From a candidate division WOR-1 bacterium RIFCSPHIGHO2_01_FULL_53_15 (GTDB taxonomy: Bacteria; Margulisbacteria; WOR-1; O2-12-FULL-45-9; XYB2-FULL-48-7), in assembly GCA_001772335.1 (NCBI GenBank), contig METM01000026.1:1-61664 (forward strand): a stretch of DNA of 61,664 nucleotides, given 5' to 3'. The notes beneath the pieces are model-generated. The model had not been told where the DNA came from and ran no database searches. It saw only the letters and a program-made list of their open reading frames with translations. Of this stretch, positions 38,875 to 48,005 are shown in pieces. How positions within the stretch are numbered: the stretch's first letter is position 1; every line of letters starts with the position of its first letter. The translations under genes and the position numbers were made by a program.

Positions 38875-39896
38875 TGGCAAAAAAATATAACGTCTGCGTT
38901 TTAGGCGCGACGGGGATGGTCGGCAAAGAGATGATGAAAGTCCTTGAGGAAAGGAATTTTCCGATCAATAGATTCCTGCCGCTGGCCTCGGGTCGCACCG
39001 CCGGCTCGAAAGTGACTTTCCAGGGCAAGGAATATATTGTTGAAGAAGCAAAGCCGGCTTCGTTTGACGGGATGGAAATCGGACTTTTCTCGGCGGGCGC
39101 TAAGGTTTCCGAGGCGCTGGCGTCTGAAGCGGCCAAGCGCAAATGTGTCGTCATCGATAACACCTCGCATTTCAGGATGGACCCGGAAGTGCCGCTCATC
39201 GTGCCCGAAGTTAACGGTCACGCCATAAAAAAACACAAGGGGATAATCGCCAATCCAAACTGCTCGACCGCCCAGATGGTTCTGGCCTTGAAGCCGATCT
39301 ATGACGCGGTCGGCATCGAGCGGATCGTGGTTTCAACCTATCAGGCGGTTTCGGGGTGGGGGAAAGAAGCAGTCGAAGAGCTATTGACCCAGACGAAAGC
39401 CCTGTTAGCCGACCCGAAGGCCAGGGTCGAAGTGAAATATATCTTCAAGCGGATCGCTTTTAACGTCGTGCCGCAGATCGATCAGTTTACCGAGAACGGT
39501 TACACCAAAGAAGAGATGAAGATGGTCAACGAGACGCAGAAGATATTTGAAGACAAGTCGATCAAGGTGACGGCGACGACGGTCCGTGTCCCAGTTTTAA
39601 TCGGCCACTCCGAATCGGTCAATATCAAGACCAAAAAGAAGATTTCGGCCGCCGAAGCCAGAAAACTGATGGCCAGTTTTGCCGACGTCAAAGTTGTTGA
39701 TAACCCGGCCAAAGGCGAGTATCCGACCCCCATTGATTGCGTCGGCAAGAACGAAACGCTGGTGGGCAGGGTGCGTGAAGATATTTCTCAGGAAAATGGG
39801 TTAGAGATGTGGATCGTTTCCGATAATCTGCGTCGGGGAGCGGCCTTGAACGCGGTCCTGATCGCCGAGAGGATGATCAAGGACGGGTTGATCTAA
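38874..39896 (+). CDS. asd: Aspartate-semialdehyde dehydrogenase
   Basis: 340 aa. VLGATGMVGKEMMKVL is the NADP-binding start, NPNCSTAQMVLALKPI contains the catalytic Cys, and STYQAVSGWGKEAVEEL follows. It reduces aspartyl phosphate to the semialdehyde used by dapA for lysine and diaminopimelate. The start overlaps dnaX. The end overlaps the convergent MraZ-like gene by 4 nt. Confidence 0.96.
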   Translation: MAKKYNVCVLGATGMVGKEMMKVLEERNFPINRFLPLASGRTAGSKVTFQGKEYIVEEAKPASFDGMEIGLFSAGAKVSEALASEAAKRKCVVIDNTSHFRMDPEVPLIVPEVNGHAIKKHKGIIANPNCSTAQMVLALKPIYDAVGIERIVVSTYQAVSGWGKEAVEELLTQTKALLADPKARVEVKYIFKRIAFNVVPQIDQFTENGYTKEEMKMVNETQKIFEDKSIKVTATTVRVPVLIGHSESVNIKTKKKISAAEARKLMASFADVKVVDNPAKGEYPTPIDCVGKNETLVGRVREDISQENGLEMWIVSDNLRRGAALNAVLIAERMIKDGLI

Positions 39897-40333
39897 GTCT
39901 TCGGCTGATCAAGCGATGCTTCCCAGGCGCTCTTCTTCATGATCTGGAGATGATTGCCGCAGCCGGCGATCACGATCTCATCACCGGCAGCCAGACCAGT
40001 CAATTTACGCAAATTCGCATCGATCACGAATCGGCCCTGGCGGTCCAGTTTGCCCTGAAAACTGAATGCGGTGAATGACGGCCGCTCAAGGCGCGGCATG
40101 GCCTTGATGCTTTTGCGCCAGATCTGCGTTTCAATCAGGATGAGAACCTTTTCCTGATTCTGCAGGATCGAAAGGAAAAAGGTGCGGTCAGCCAAGCTTC
40201 TTTTAATGTTAAGCGGCAGATGAAACCGCGCTTTCTCGTCCGAACGGCAAAAGTATATGCCGGAAAAGCGGACGGGAAAATGGCTTCGGCCGGCCAGCGC
40301 CGGGAAAATAACAGACATATTCGGTATCCTCAT
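39893..40333 (-). CDS. MraZ/AbrB-like transcriptional regulator
   Basis: About 146 aa from ATG 40333; ATG 40318 is the alternative. SGIYFCRSDEKARFHLPLNIK and FQGKLDRQGRFVIDANLRKLTGL are two MraZ-like half-repeats, and EIVIAGCGNHLQIMKKSAWE is the usual ending. MraZ binds DNA as a ring. It lies alone and is divergent from the methyltransferase, not in an mra/dcw cluster. The open frame extends to 40798 over the methyltransferase gene, but that part is antisense shadow. Confidence 0.75.
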   Translation of the reverse strand: MRIPNMSVIFPALAGRSHFPVRFSGIYFCRSDEKARFHLPLNIKRSLADRTFFLSILQNQEKVLILIETQIWRKSIKAMPRLERPSFTAFSFQGKLDRQGRFVIDANLRKLTGLAAGDEIVIAGCGNHLQIMKKSAWEASLDQPKT

Positions 40334-40390
40334 ATTTCTTTTTCGGCCGATTAAATAGAAAATTTCAGTTATTGCTGTTATAATCTTTTC

Positions 40391-41035
40391 GTGGATAAAG
40401 CCGCGCAGGTCGCGTATTTTGAGGGATTGCTGGCTCAGCATGGGACTAACTACCTCGCTCTTGATTGGAACTCGACCGACAGCCAGCGCCTGCGCTTTAA
40501 GGTGCTGAAAGAACTCTTTATTTACGGGAAAAAAGCTTCGGGCATCTCTCTCCTTGATGTCGGCTGCGGATTGGGGGACCTCTACGGTTTTTTCAAGGCG
40601 GACGGTCTCCTTAGCCGCAATAAGATAAATTATAGCGGTTATGACATTTCGCCGAAACTGATCGAGGCCGCGCGAAAAAGATACACCGACGCTAAATTCG
40701 AGGTCAAGGATATCATAGAAGAGCGGCATGTGCCAAAATTCGACTACATCATCTGCTCCGGCGTTTTCAATATCCGCACGACCGACCGGCTCGATCACCT
40801 CAATTTCGTCAAAGAGATGATGTTCCGCATGTACGACCTTGCTTCCTTCGGCGTTGGGATCAATTTTCTGAGCGAAGGTGGGCTACCCGCCGCCCGCGCC
40901 GAGGATGTTGAGAGCGGCCGGTATTTCTTTTTCAATCCCGAAGAGATCCTCAATTACAGCCGTTTCGTCGCGACCCGCTACATCATAAGACACGATTATC
41001 ATCCGGGCGATTTTACGCTATACTTATTAAAGTGA
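40391..41035 (+). CDS. Class I SAM-dependent methyltransferase
   Basis: 214 aa from GTG 40391. SLLDVGCGLGDLYGFFK is SAM-binding motif I, and YSGYDISPKLIEAARKRY and FDYIICSGVFNIR follow in the expected order. The substrate is unknown. Extended -10 TGTTATAAT ends at 40384, exactly 6 nt before the GTG, so a leaderless mRNA with a GTG start is predicted. Confidence 0.88.
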   Translation: MDKAAQVAYFEGLLAQHGTNYLALDWNSTDSQRLRFKVLKELFIYGKKASGISLLDVGCGLGDLYGFFKADGLLSRNKINYSGYDISPKLIEAARKRYTDAKFEVKDIIEERHVPKFDYIICSGVFNIRTTDRLDHLNFVKEMMFRMYDLASFGVGINFLSEGGLPAARAEDVESGRYFFFNPEEILNYSRFVATRYIIRHDYHPGDFTLYLLK

Positions 41036-41038
41036 GCC

Positions 41039-42082
41039 ATGGCTAAAAAAGTAAAAATTAAGATCAGTGATTATTATTACGAGATCCGGCTCTGGCGGCA
41101 GTTCCTTCTGCCCGTCCTGATCCTGCTGGCGGTTTGCATTGTCGGCGTGGTCGGCTTTGTCACTATTGACAAATTCAGCCTGCTCGAAGCCATGTACATG
41201 GTGGTCGTGACGCTGACGACGGTAGGTTTTCGGCCGGTCAAGGGGATGTCGCCGGTCGGCATGGTCTTTGACATGTTTTTTATCTTGATCGGGATTATCT
41301 TGATCGTGGTGGTCATCGGCCGGGCGCTGGAATTCATCGTTTCAGGCGATTTTATTAGGATCAGGAGGAGGAAATTGATGGAAAAGAAAATTGACGCGTT
41401 GAAAAATCATTTTGTCATCTGCGGTTTCGGCCGGGTGGGGCACCAGGTGGCGACCGAGTTCAAGGCCTGGAAAATACCTTTTGTCGTGATCGACAGCAAA
41501 CCGGAAACGGCAGTCGAGCTTGAACCGGAGGGGATACCTTATTTGATCGGCGACATCACCTCCGACATTGTGCTTGAAGAAGCCGGGATAAAGCGGGCGA
41601 AGGGCTTGATCGCCTCGGCCGACTCTGACACTTCAAATGTTTTTGTCGCGCTCTCCGCCCGCGTCCTCAATCCAAATCTTTATATCATTGCCAGGGCCAG
41701 CTCGGTCGATGCCGAAAGCAAACTTAAGAAGGCGGGGGCAAACCGCGTGATCTCGCCCTATTTTATCGGCGGCCGGCGGATAGCGCAGATGGCGACACGG
41801 CCGACGGCGATCGACTTTCTTGACACTGTCCTCTACAGCGAGCATCTCGAAATGGAGATCAGGGAGTTCCAGGTTGACGGCGGCTGCGGCTATGCCGGCA
41901 AGACCCTGGGCGAAGCGCAGATTCGCCAGAAATCCGGCGCCTATATCGCGGCGATCAGAAAGACAGACGGCAGTTTTAATCTCCAGCCGGTGGCCGAGTC
42001 GAAGATCGACCATGGAGATATTCTCGTCGCCATCGGCACGCCCAAACAGCTTGACCTATTGGAAAGATGTCTGATCACATAA
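41039..42082 (+). CDS. Two-helix ion channel with TrkA-N/TrkA-C regulatory domains
   Basis: 347 aa. Two membrane helices (about 18-42 and 78-100) flank a pore loop MVVVTLTTVGFRPVKGM. Then comes a Rossmann RCK domain (HFVICGFGRVGHQVATEFKAW, about 120) and a TrkA-C domain (about 260-347). The loop reads TVGFRP where K+ channels have TVGYGD, so selectivity may differ. It overlaps the next gene by 16 nt. Confidence 0.88.
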   Translation: MAKKVKIKISDYYYEIRLWRQFLLPVLILLAVCIVGVVGFVTIDKFSLLEAMYMVVVTLTTVGFRPVKGMSPVGMVFDMFFILIGIILIVVVIGRALEFIVSGDFIRIRRRKLMEKKIDALKNHFVICGFGRVGHQVATEFKAWKIPFVVIDSKPETAVELEPEGIPYLIGDITSDIVLEEAGIKRAKGLIASADSDTSNVFVALSARVLNPNLYIIARASSVDAESKLKKAGANRVISPYFIGGRRIAQMATRPTAIDFLDTVLYSEHLEMEIREFQVDGGCGYAGKTLGEAQIRQKSGAYIAAIRKTDGSFNLQPVAESKIDHGDILVAIGTPKQLDLLERCLIT

Positions 42083-42585
42083 CTAATGCTTTGGAGAGAA
42101 CAGCCGAGGAGATGTGTCTGGCGGCGCGCACGGCGCCGAAGGCGCGGGGGCTAGATTTTCTTGAGTTCGCCATCCTGAAAGGCGATGAGATAATGAAGTT
42201 GTCCGCGAAGATGAAGGAGATTGGCGAGCGCGAGGACAACAACACTTTCCGCCGCGACAGCGAGAACATCAAGAAGGCGTCGGTTCTGGTCTTGATCGGC
42301 ACGAAGAAACAGACGATCGGCCTGAAATATTGCTCATATTGCGGTTTTGCCGACTGCGCGGCTAATGAAAAGGCGGGGGCTGTTTGCGCCTACAACACCG
42401 GCGATCTTGGTATCGCGATCGGCTCCGCAGTCGCGGTCGCCGCCGACCGGCGCGTCGACAATCGGGTGATGTATTCGGTGGGACGAGCGGCGGTCGATCT
42501 CAAGCTGATGGGCAAGGATGTTGCGATAGCTTACGGTATCCCGTTGTCCGCGACGGGCAAGAACCCGTTCTTTGATAGGAAGTGA
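42067..42585 (+). CDS. DUF2148 ferredoxin-like protein
   Basis: 172 aa. KYCSYCGFADCAANEKAGAVCAYNTGDLG has the clustered cysteines of the DUF2148 'ferredoxin domain' family, and ARTAPKARGLDFLE is its N-terminal signature. It probably binds an iron-sulfur cluster or zinc; the role is unknown. It starts 16 nt inside the channel gene, and cysE follows after 6 bp. Confidence 0.85.
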   Translation: MSDHITNALERTAEEMCLAARTAPKARGLDFLEFAILKGDEIMKLSAKMKEIGEREDNNTFRRDSENIKKASVLVLIGTKKQTIGLKYCSYCGFADCAANEKAGAVCAYNTGDLGIAIGSAVAVAADRRVDNRVMYSVGRAAVDLKLMGKDVAIAYGIPLSATGKNPFFDRK

Positions 42586-42591
42586 ATTTAA

Positions 42592-43098
42592 ATGTATATG
42601 ATCGAGGATATTAAAGCGATATTTGACCGCGACCCGGCGGCGGCCAATATTTTTGAGGTTTTGCTTTACCAGGGGCTGTGGGCGATCTGGATCCACCGCG
42701 CCGCGCACTTGTTGTATAAATTAAGGATCCCGTTCATTCCCCGCCTGATCTCCCAGGTCATGCGGCTATTGACCTTGATCGAGATTCATCCCGGGGCGAC
42801 GATCGGCCGCAGATTATTCATTGACCACGGCTGCGGCGTTGTTATCGGCGAAACATCGATTATTGGACACGATGTCACGATCTTTCAGGGAGTGACGCTC
42901 GGCGGCACCGGCAAGGCGAAAGGCAAGCGCCACCCGACGATCGGCGACCGGGTCGTGATCGGGGCCGAAGCGATCATCCTGGGCGATATCGCGATCGGCG
43001 ACGGGGCCACCATCGGCGCCGGCTCGGTCGTCATCAGATCGGCGCCGGCCGGCTCAACCGTCGTCGGTAATCCGGCCAGAGTTCTGCCAGCGGCATGA
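42592..43098 (+). CDS. cysE: Serine O-acetyltransferase
   Basis: 168 aa, the short bacterial type. IEIHPGATIGRRLFIDHGCGVVIGETSIIG and the hexapeptide repeats to GNPARVL form the left-handed beta helix. It acetylates serine for cysteine synthesis. It overlaps cysS by 4 nt, a common pairing of cysteine supply with cysteinyl-tRNA synthesis. Confidence 0.95.
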   Translation: MYMIEDIKAIFDRDPAAANIFEVLLYQGLWAIWIHRAAHLLYKLRIPFIPRLISQVMRLLTLIEIHPGATIGRRLFIDHGCGVVIGETSIIGHDVTIFQGVTLGGTGKAKGKRHPTIGDRVVIGAEAIILGDIAIGDGATIGAGSVVIRSAPAGSTVVGNPARVLPAA

Positions 43099-44567
43099 CC
43101 CTCAAAGTTCATAATACTTTAACCCGCGACAAAGAGGAGTTTATCCCTAGAGATCCGCCCAAAGTCGGCATGTATGTTTGCGGCATCACCCCTTATGATG
43201 AAACACATCTTGGACACGGACGCGCGTATGTGACATTCGATGTCATCCGGCGGTATCTTGAATACTCCGGTTATGAAGTCAATTATGTGCAGAATATTAC
43301 GGATGTGGATGATAAGATCATTGCTAAGAGTAACGCGAATAGGGTAACGAGTAACGCGATCGCGGAAAAATACACGCAGTCATACTTTGAGGTCATGGAT
43401 AAATTGAATGTGAAGCGGGCGAGTGTTTATCCGAAGGCGACCGAGCACATTGATGAGATGGTTAGTTGGATAGTCGGTTTGTTGGATAGGGGATACGCCT
43501 ATGTTTTGGAGGACGGCGTCTATTTTGAAGTCGATAAGTTCGCGGATTATGGAAAGCTTTCGGGGAAAAGAAAAGAGGAGCAGGAGGCAGGCGCAAGGAT
43601 AGAGGTGAAAGGGGCGAAGAAGAATCCTTTGGACTTCGCGTTATGGAAGAAAGCCAAGGCAGGCGAGCCCTCCTGGCCAAGCCCGTGGGGTGAGGGGCGG
43701 CCCGGCTGGCACATCGAGTGCTCGGTCATGTCGACTAAATACCTGGGGGAGCAGTTCGATATTCACGGCGGCGGGCTTGACCTTGAATTCCCCCACCACG
43801 AGAACGAAACCGCCCAGACCGAGGCCTTTACCGGCAAAGTTCCCTGGGTCAAATACTGGATCCACAACGGCTTCGTCAATGTCAACAAACAGAAGCTGAG
43901 CAAGTCGCTCGGCAATTTCTTCACGCTCAAGGATGTATTTGAGAAGTTCGACCCGATGGTCGTCCGCCTCTTCCTGCTCTCGACGCATTACCGCAGTCCC
44001 ATCAACTACAGCGATGTGGAGCTCGCCGCCGCCAGGGAAGCTTACGGGCGGATAGTTAAATTCGTCGAAGATATCGATTTCCTGATAACTCACCCCCCGG
44101 CCCCCTCCCTGCCTGCCGGCAGGCAAGGTCTTAAAAAGAGAGGGGGTGAAGAAGAAGGGGAGGTTAATGTCATTGAGCGTGAGGATATTGATGAAGAGCT
44201 GGCCCCATATAGGGACAAATTTATGGCGGCTATGGATGACGACTTCAATACAGCGGGAGCTGTCGCCGCTATTTTTGACATGATCAAGTTCTGCCGCAAA
44301 ACGCTCGACGATGGGGAGGCCGAGAAGGAATGCTTGAAGTTAATGAAAGAATCGGTCGTCGGCTTGTGCGAAGTGCTGGGACTGAAAATAGAAAATAGAA
44401 AGTTGAAAATAGAAAATAGGAGAGTCGAAGGCCTGATCGTCGAACGCGAGGCGGCCCGCAAGAATAAGGATTTCAAACGGTCGGATGAGATCCGCGAACA
44501 ACTGGCCGAGCAGGGGATCGAGATCGAGGATACGCGCTATGGGACTAAATGGAAAGCTCAAGCCTGA
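43095..44567 (+). CDS. cysS: Cysteinyl-tRNA synthetase
   Basis: 490 aa. It has MYVCGITPYDETHLGHGRAY with the HLGH signature and zinc Cys, GWHIECSVMS, GGLDLEFPHHENE and KLSKSLGNF (KMSKS). Three stretches are unusual: SNANRVTSNAIAEK (about 78-91), a palindrome-encoded PPAPSLPAGRQGLKKRGGEEE (about 332-353) and KIENRKLKIENRR (about 431-443). They are absent from typical CysS and look like in-frame additions in loops. Confidence 0.95.
   Translation: MTLKVHNTLTRDKEEFIPRDPPKVGMYVCGITPYDETHLGHGRAYVTFDVIRRYLEYSGYEVNYVQNITDVDDKIIAKSNANRVTSNAIAEKYTQSYFEVMDKLNVKRASVYPKATEHIDEMVSWIVGLLDRGYAYVLEDGVYFEVDKFADYGKLSGKRKEEQEAGARIEVKGAKKNPLDFALWKKAKAGEPSWPSPWGEGRPGWHIECSVMSTKYLGEQFDIHGGGLDLEFPHHENETAQTEAFTGKVPWVKYWIHNGFVNVNKQKLSKSLGNFFTLKDVFEKFDPMVVRLFLLSTHYRSPINYSDVELAAAREAYGRIVKFVEDIDFLITHPPAPSLPAGRQGLKKRGGEEEGEVNVIEREDIDEELAPYRDKFMAAMDDDFNTAGAVAAIFDMIKFCRKTLDDGEAEKECLKLMKESVVGLCEVLGLKIENRKLKIENRRVEGLIVEREAARKNKDFKRSDEIREQLAEQGIEIEDTRYGTKWKAQA
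44093..44160. repeat. Nested palindromes inside cysS
   Basis: TGCCTGCCGGCAGGCA (44110-44125) lies within a CCCCTC...GAGAGGGG element like the one at the 3' end of the acyl carrier protein gene. The two together add about 20 residues in frame. Confidence 0.7.
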
Positions 44568-45613
44568 TCCAGCTCTTCAGCTACGCCGCGATGATGGCTT
44601 CGTCGATCCTGATCCCGCTCATGGCGGAAGGATTCGGGGCGAGCCCCGGGCTGGTCGGTTTGATCGTCGGCTCGTTCAACCTGTTTTATCTCTTATCTTC
44701 GTATCTCTTCGGCGCGCTGGCCGACAAATACGGCAGTAAATATATTTTGCGGCTGGGCCTGTTCTTGTCCGTCGTTTTTTTTGCCGGCCAGATCATGGCT
44801 AAGGACCTGTTCTCCTTATTCGTTATCCGGTCGCTGGCGGGGGCGGGGGCGGGGATCTTCCCGGCGGCGTTAGCCGTATATGCCTACCACGAATATAAAG
44901 GGAAGATGGGCTACTTTGCCGGCTCGGGGTCGCTTGGCTGGGCGGTGGGCGCGGTGCTGGTCGGCCTGATCGCCTCCAGCCAGACCATATTCCTTCTGAG
45001 CTCGATCTTTTTTGCCATCGCCTTCTTCCTCTCCCTGCAGCTGCGGGAGACGCCGGTCGTGCCGCGCAAGATTAAACTCATACCGTTCGGGCTGGTCAGG
45101 CGCAACGCGAGGATCTATATCCCGTATTTCTTCCGCCAGCTCGGGGCGCAGGCGATCTGGGCGATCTTCCCGCTCTATCTGGTTTTTACCGGCGCCGATA
45201 TGCTCTGGGTCGGCATCGCGTATTTCGTGAACACTTTTACGCAGTTTTTCATCATGCAGTACGTTGAGAGATTTCGGAACCTTTATCTCGTCAATATCGG
45301 CCTGCTCTGTTCGGTCGCGACGTTTACCGCCTACGCCCTCTTTCCTTATCTGCCGGTCGTCCTCGTCTTCCAGCTCCTGCTCGCTTACTCATACTCGACC
45401 CTGCAGGTCGGCTCTGTCCAGGAGCTTTTGAGCAAGAACCTTGAGCAGTCGACGGCCATGGGACTGCTCAATTCGATCGTCAATTTCACGGCCGTGCTTG
45501 GTCCGTTCATGGCCGGCGCGATCGCCGAGATCTACGGTTATCAGGGTGTCATGTGGCTGGGCGCGATCTTTTCCTTCATCGGTTTAGTTAGCTTTACTTC
45601 TGTGTTAGAATAG
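44549..45613 (+). CDS. MFS transporter
   Basis: 354 aa, about 10-11 membrane helices, somewhat short for the 12-helix family. [21 protein letters not shown] carries the conserved loop 2-3 motif, and [20 protein letters not shown] follows. The substrate is unknown. The start overlaps cysS by 19 nt. Confidence 0.88.
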   Translation: MESSSLIQLFSYAAMMASSILIPLMAEGFGASPGLVGLIVGSFNLFYLLSSYLFGALADKYGSKYILRLGLFLSVVFFAGQIMAKDLFSLFVIRSLAGAGAGIFPAALAVYAYHEYKGKMGYFAGSGSLGWAVGAVLVGLIASSQTIFLLSSIFFAIAFFLSLQLRETPVVPRKIKLIPFGLVRRNARIYIPYFFRQLGAQAIWAIFPLYLVFTGADMLWVGIAYFVNTFTQFFIMQYVERFRNLYLVNIGLLCSVATFTAYALFPYLPVVLVFQLLLAYSYSTLQVGSVQELLSKNLEQSTAMGLLNSIVNFTAVLGPFMAGAIAEIYGYQGVMWLGAIFSFIGLVSFTSVLE

Positions 45614-45617
45614 CACC

Positions 45618-46871
45618 ATGCTTGACCCGAAATTCATCAGAAGCAATCCTGATCTCGTCATGGCCGGATTGACAAACCGGGGGGCGGAGATAGCGCCGGT
45701 CGAAAATTTCCTCTCCGTTGATGAGGAATGGAGGAAACTGACGGCCAAGATCGATGAACGCAAGGCCCGGCGCAACGCCGCCTCCGAGCAGATCGCGCAG
45801 CTAAAAAAGAACAAGACGGACGCCTCAAAGCTCCTCGCCGAGATGAAGGTCCTCTCTGACGAGATCAAGACGCTCGAAGATGAACAGAAAGGGTTCGAGC
45901 GCCAGATCGAAGAGATCGTCATGGCGATCCCGAATATCCCGCAGGCGACGGTGCCGAAAGGCAAGGACTGCCGCGACAACCTCCAGGTCCGTATGTGGGG
46001 CGAAAAGAGGAAATTCGATTTCAAACCCCTGCCGCATGATGAGCTCGGCAAAAAGCTCGATATCCTTGATTTTGACCGCGCCGCCAAGATCTCTGGCTCC
46101 CGCTTTGTCGTCTATAAAGGGCTGGGCGCGGCGCTTGAACGCGCGCTCATCAGTTTTATGCTTGATCTCCACATCAAAGAGAACGGCTATACCGAAGTCA
46201 TGACCCCGGCCATGGTTCTCCCCGAAAGCATGCGGGGGACGGGGCAGTTGCCAAAGTTCGAAGAAGAGCTTTTTCGCTGCCGCGATGACGAGCTTTATCT
46301 AATCCCAACCGCGGAGGTTTCGGTCACCAACCTTTACCGGGAAGAAATTTTGCCGTCCGGCTCACTGCCGATTAAGCACGTCGCCTATAGCCCGTGTTTT
46401 CGCCGCGAGGCCGGCTCTTACGGCAAGGATGTCAAAGGGATCATCCGCCAGCACCAATTTAACAAGGTCGAGCTGGTCAAATTTGTCGAGCCGGATAAGT
46501 CAAATGATGAGCTGGAAAAATTGACGGCTGATGCCGAGTTGGTCCTAAAAAAGTTAAACCTGCCTTACAGAATCATGCAATTGTGTTCGGGTGATCTAGG
46601 TTTTTCCGCCGCGAAAACTTACGATATCGAGGTCTGGTTCCCGAGCGAAAATCAATATCGCGAGATATCCTCCTGTTCCAATTTCGAGTCATTCCAAGCC
46701 AGACGCGCCAATATCAGGTATCGTCCGGCCAAGGACGCCAAGCCGGAGTTCGTCCACACGCTGAACGGCTCGGGGCTGGCGGTCGGCCGCTGTTTTGCCG
46801 CTATCTTGGAGAACTATCAGAAAGCCGACGGCACTCTCGAGATCCCGGAAGTTCTCAAGAAATATCTGTAG
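45618..46871 (+). CDS. serS: Seryl-tRNA synthetase
   Basis: 417 aa. An N-terminal coiled-coil arm (about 30-100) comes first, then the class II core: [38 protein letters not shown] (motif 2) and [17 protein letters not shown] (motif 3). The extended -10 TGTTAGAAT lies 6 nt before ATG 45618, so a leaderless start is likely even though the MFS gene ends 4 bp upstream. Confidence 0.96.
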   Translation: MLDPKFIRSNPDLVMAGLTNRGAEIAPVENFLSVDEEWRKLTAKIDERKARRNAASEQIAQLKKNKTDASKLLAEMKVLSDEIKTLEDEQKGFERQIEEIVMAIPNIPQATVPKGKDCRDNLQVRMWGEKRKFDFKPLPHDELGKKLDILDFDRAAKISGSRFVVYKGLGAALERALISFMLDLHIKENGYTEVMTPAMVLPESMRGTGQLPKFEEELFRCRDDELYLIPTAEVSVTNLYREEILPSGSLPIKHVAYSPCFRREAGSYGKDVKGIIRQHQFNKVELVKFVEPDKSNDELEKLTADAELVLKKLNLPYRIMQLCSGDLGFSAAKTYDIEVWFPSENQYREISSCSNFESFQARRANIRYRPAKDAKPEFVHTLNGSGLAVGRCFAAILENYQKADGTLEIPEVLKKYL

Positions 46872-46920
46872 CCTGCCCTGGCGCAAGTTTTTTCTTCTTC
46901 CGCCCGATAAATTCAATGTA

Positions 46921-47145
46921 ATGGTAGGCGAAATTGGTCAACATATCGGGGTCGACAAGTCATATCTTAACAATATCGTTAAAAGTGATAATGACAAGGC
47001 CGATTTTATGGCTGTCCTCAAGGATGAATTCGAGAGCGTGACTCGCAAATTGAAGGATGTGCCCGGCATGCCCGGTGTCTATGTTGTTAACCAGCCCCAG
47101 CAAACCCTCAACTCGCTCAAAATCGAGCCCTTGAAATTATCCTGA
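46921..47145 (+). CDS. Small protein of unknown function
   Basis: 74 aa from ATG 46921 (the frame is open further upstream inside serS). MVGEIGQHIGVDKSYLNNIV and FESVTRKLKDVPGMPGVYVVN are coherent, but I recognise no family. TAAATT lies 7 nt before the ATG. It lies between serS and fmdB. Confidence 0.5.
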   Translation: MVGEIGQHIGVDKSYLNNIVKSDNDKADFMAVLKDEFESVTRKLKDVPGMPGVYVVNQPQQTLNSLKIEPLKLS

Positions 47146-47180
47146 TCTTCTGATAATCTGATATTCAGGTGATCTGACCA

Positions 47181-47477
47181 ATGCCTTTATACGACTACAA
47201 ATGCGCAAAGTGCGGCCATGTCTTTGAAGTCCAACAGAAAATGTCTGAGGAGCCGCTCAAATACTGCCCGCTCTGCAAGGGGCCGATCAAGCGGCTGATC
47301 TCGGCGGCTGGCGTTATTTTTAAGGGCTCCGGCTTCTACGCCACTGATTCCGGGAAAAGACCGAAGACAGAAGACCAAAGACCAAAGACAGAAGACAAAA
47401 AACCGAAGACCGAGAAGGCAAAAACTACAGAGACAAAAAGTTCTGAAGCAGTTTCTTCCCCGAAGAAGTCAGAATAG
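47181..47477 (+). CDS. FmdB-family zinc-ribbon protein
   Basis: 98 aa. [20 protein letters not shown], then [26 protein letters not shown] is the FmdB zinc ribbon with two CxxC pairs. The tail from about residue 54 ([20 protein letters not shown]...) is a tandem repeat of the DNA word GACCAAAGACA and extends the protein. The 3' end overlaps the convergent glutamine amidotransferase gene. Confidence 0.9.
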   Translation: MPLYDYKCAKCGHVFEVQQKMSEEPLKYCPLCKGPIKRLISAAGVIFKGSGFYATDSGKRPKTEDQRPKTEDKKPKTEKAKTTETKSSEAVSSPKKSE

Positions 47478-47988
47478 ATTCCGGATGGAACTGGACTCCC
47501 TCAACCTTAAACTTTTTATGCCGCAGGCCCATGATCTCTTTGTCTTTTGTCCAGGCGCTGATCTCCAGTTCTTTGGGCAGTGATTTTCTTTCGACCAGAA
47601 GTGAATGGTAGCGCGTGGCGATAAAAGGATTGGGCAAGCCCTTAAAGAGGGTTTTGCCGTCATGATAGATCTTTGAAGTTTTTCCGTGCATCACGACTCC
47701 TTTCCTGATGATCTTGCCTCCGTAGACCTCGCCGATCGCCTGATGGCCGAGACAAACGCCGAGGATAGGTATTTTGCCGGCAAAAGATCGAATGACCGCT
47801 TCAGAGATGCCGGCCTGATTGGGCGTGCCCGGGCCGGGCGAGATGACGATCCACGAGGGTTTCAGATCTTTTATCTTTTGAATCGTGATCTTGTCGTTGC
47901 GATAGACCTTCAATTGCTGGCCCAGCTCGCCGAAATACTGGACGAGATTGTAGGTGAACGAATCGTAATTATCGATCATCAGCAGCAT
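47425..47988 (-). CDS. Anthranilate/aminodeoxychorismate synthase glutamine amidotransferase
   Basis: 187 aa from ATG 47988. [32 protein letters not shown], the nucleophile Cys in [15 protein letters not shown], and GVQFHPESI with the His-Glu pair define the TrpG/PabA family. It supplies ammonia to TrpE or PabB; neither is in the window, so I do not choose between trpG and pabA. The start codon is part of the 20-bp palindrome shared with femAB. Confidence 0.92.
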   Translation of the reverse strand: MLLMIDNYDSFTYNLVQYFGELGQQLKVYRNDKITIQKIKDLKPSWIVISPGPGTPNQAGISEAVIRSFAGKIPILGVCLGHQAIGEVYGGKIIRKGVVMHGKTSKIYHDGKTLFKGLPNPFIATRYHSLLVERKSLPKELEISAWTKDKEIMGLRHKKFKVEGVQFHPESILTSSGKKLLQNFLSL

Positions 47989-48005
47989 GTTATAATTATA
48001 ACATG
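47986..48005. promoter_or_regulatory. Palindromic divergent leaderless promoter core
   Basis: CATGTTATAATTATAACATG is a perfect 20-bp palindrome. Its two ends are the start codons of the trpG/pabA-like gene (minus, 47988) and the femAB-like gene (plus, 48003). On each strand an extended -10 TGTTATAAT ends 6 nt before the ATG, and the two -10 boxes overlap. Only one direction can be used by polymerase at a time. Confidence 0.8.

Noticed and set aside
40334..40798. N-terminal extension of the MraZ-like gene
   Set aside because: It is antisense to the methyltransferase gene and has no MraZ-like sequence.
47986..48005. Operator for a repressor at the palindrome
   Set aside because: Both halves are explained by extended -10 boxes and start codons; a repressor site is not needed, though not excluded.
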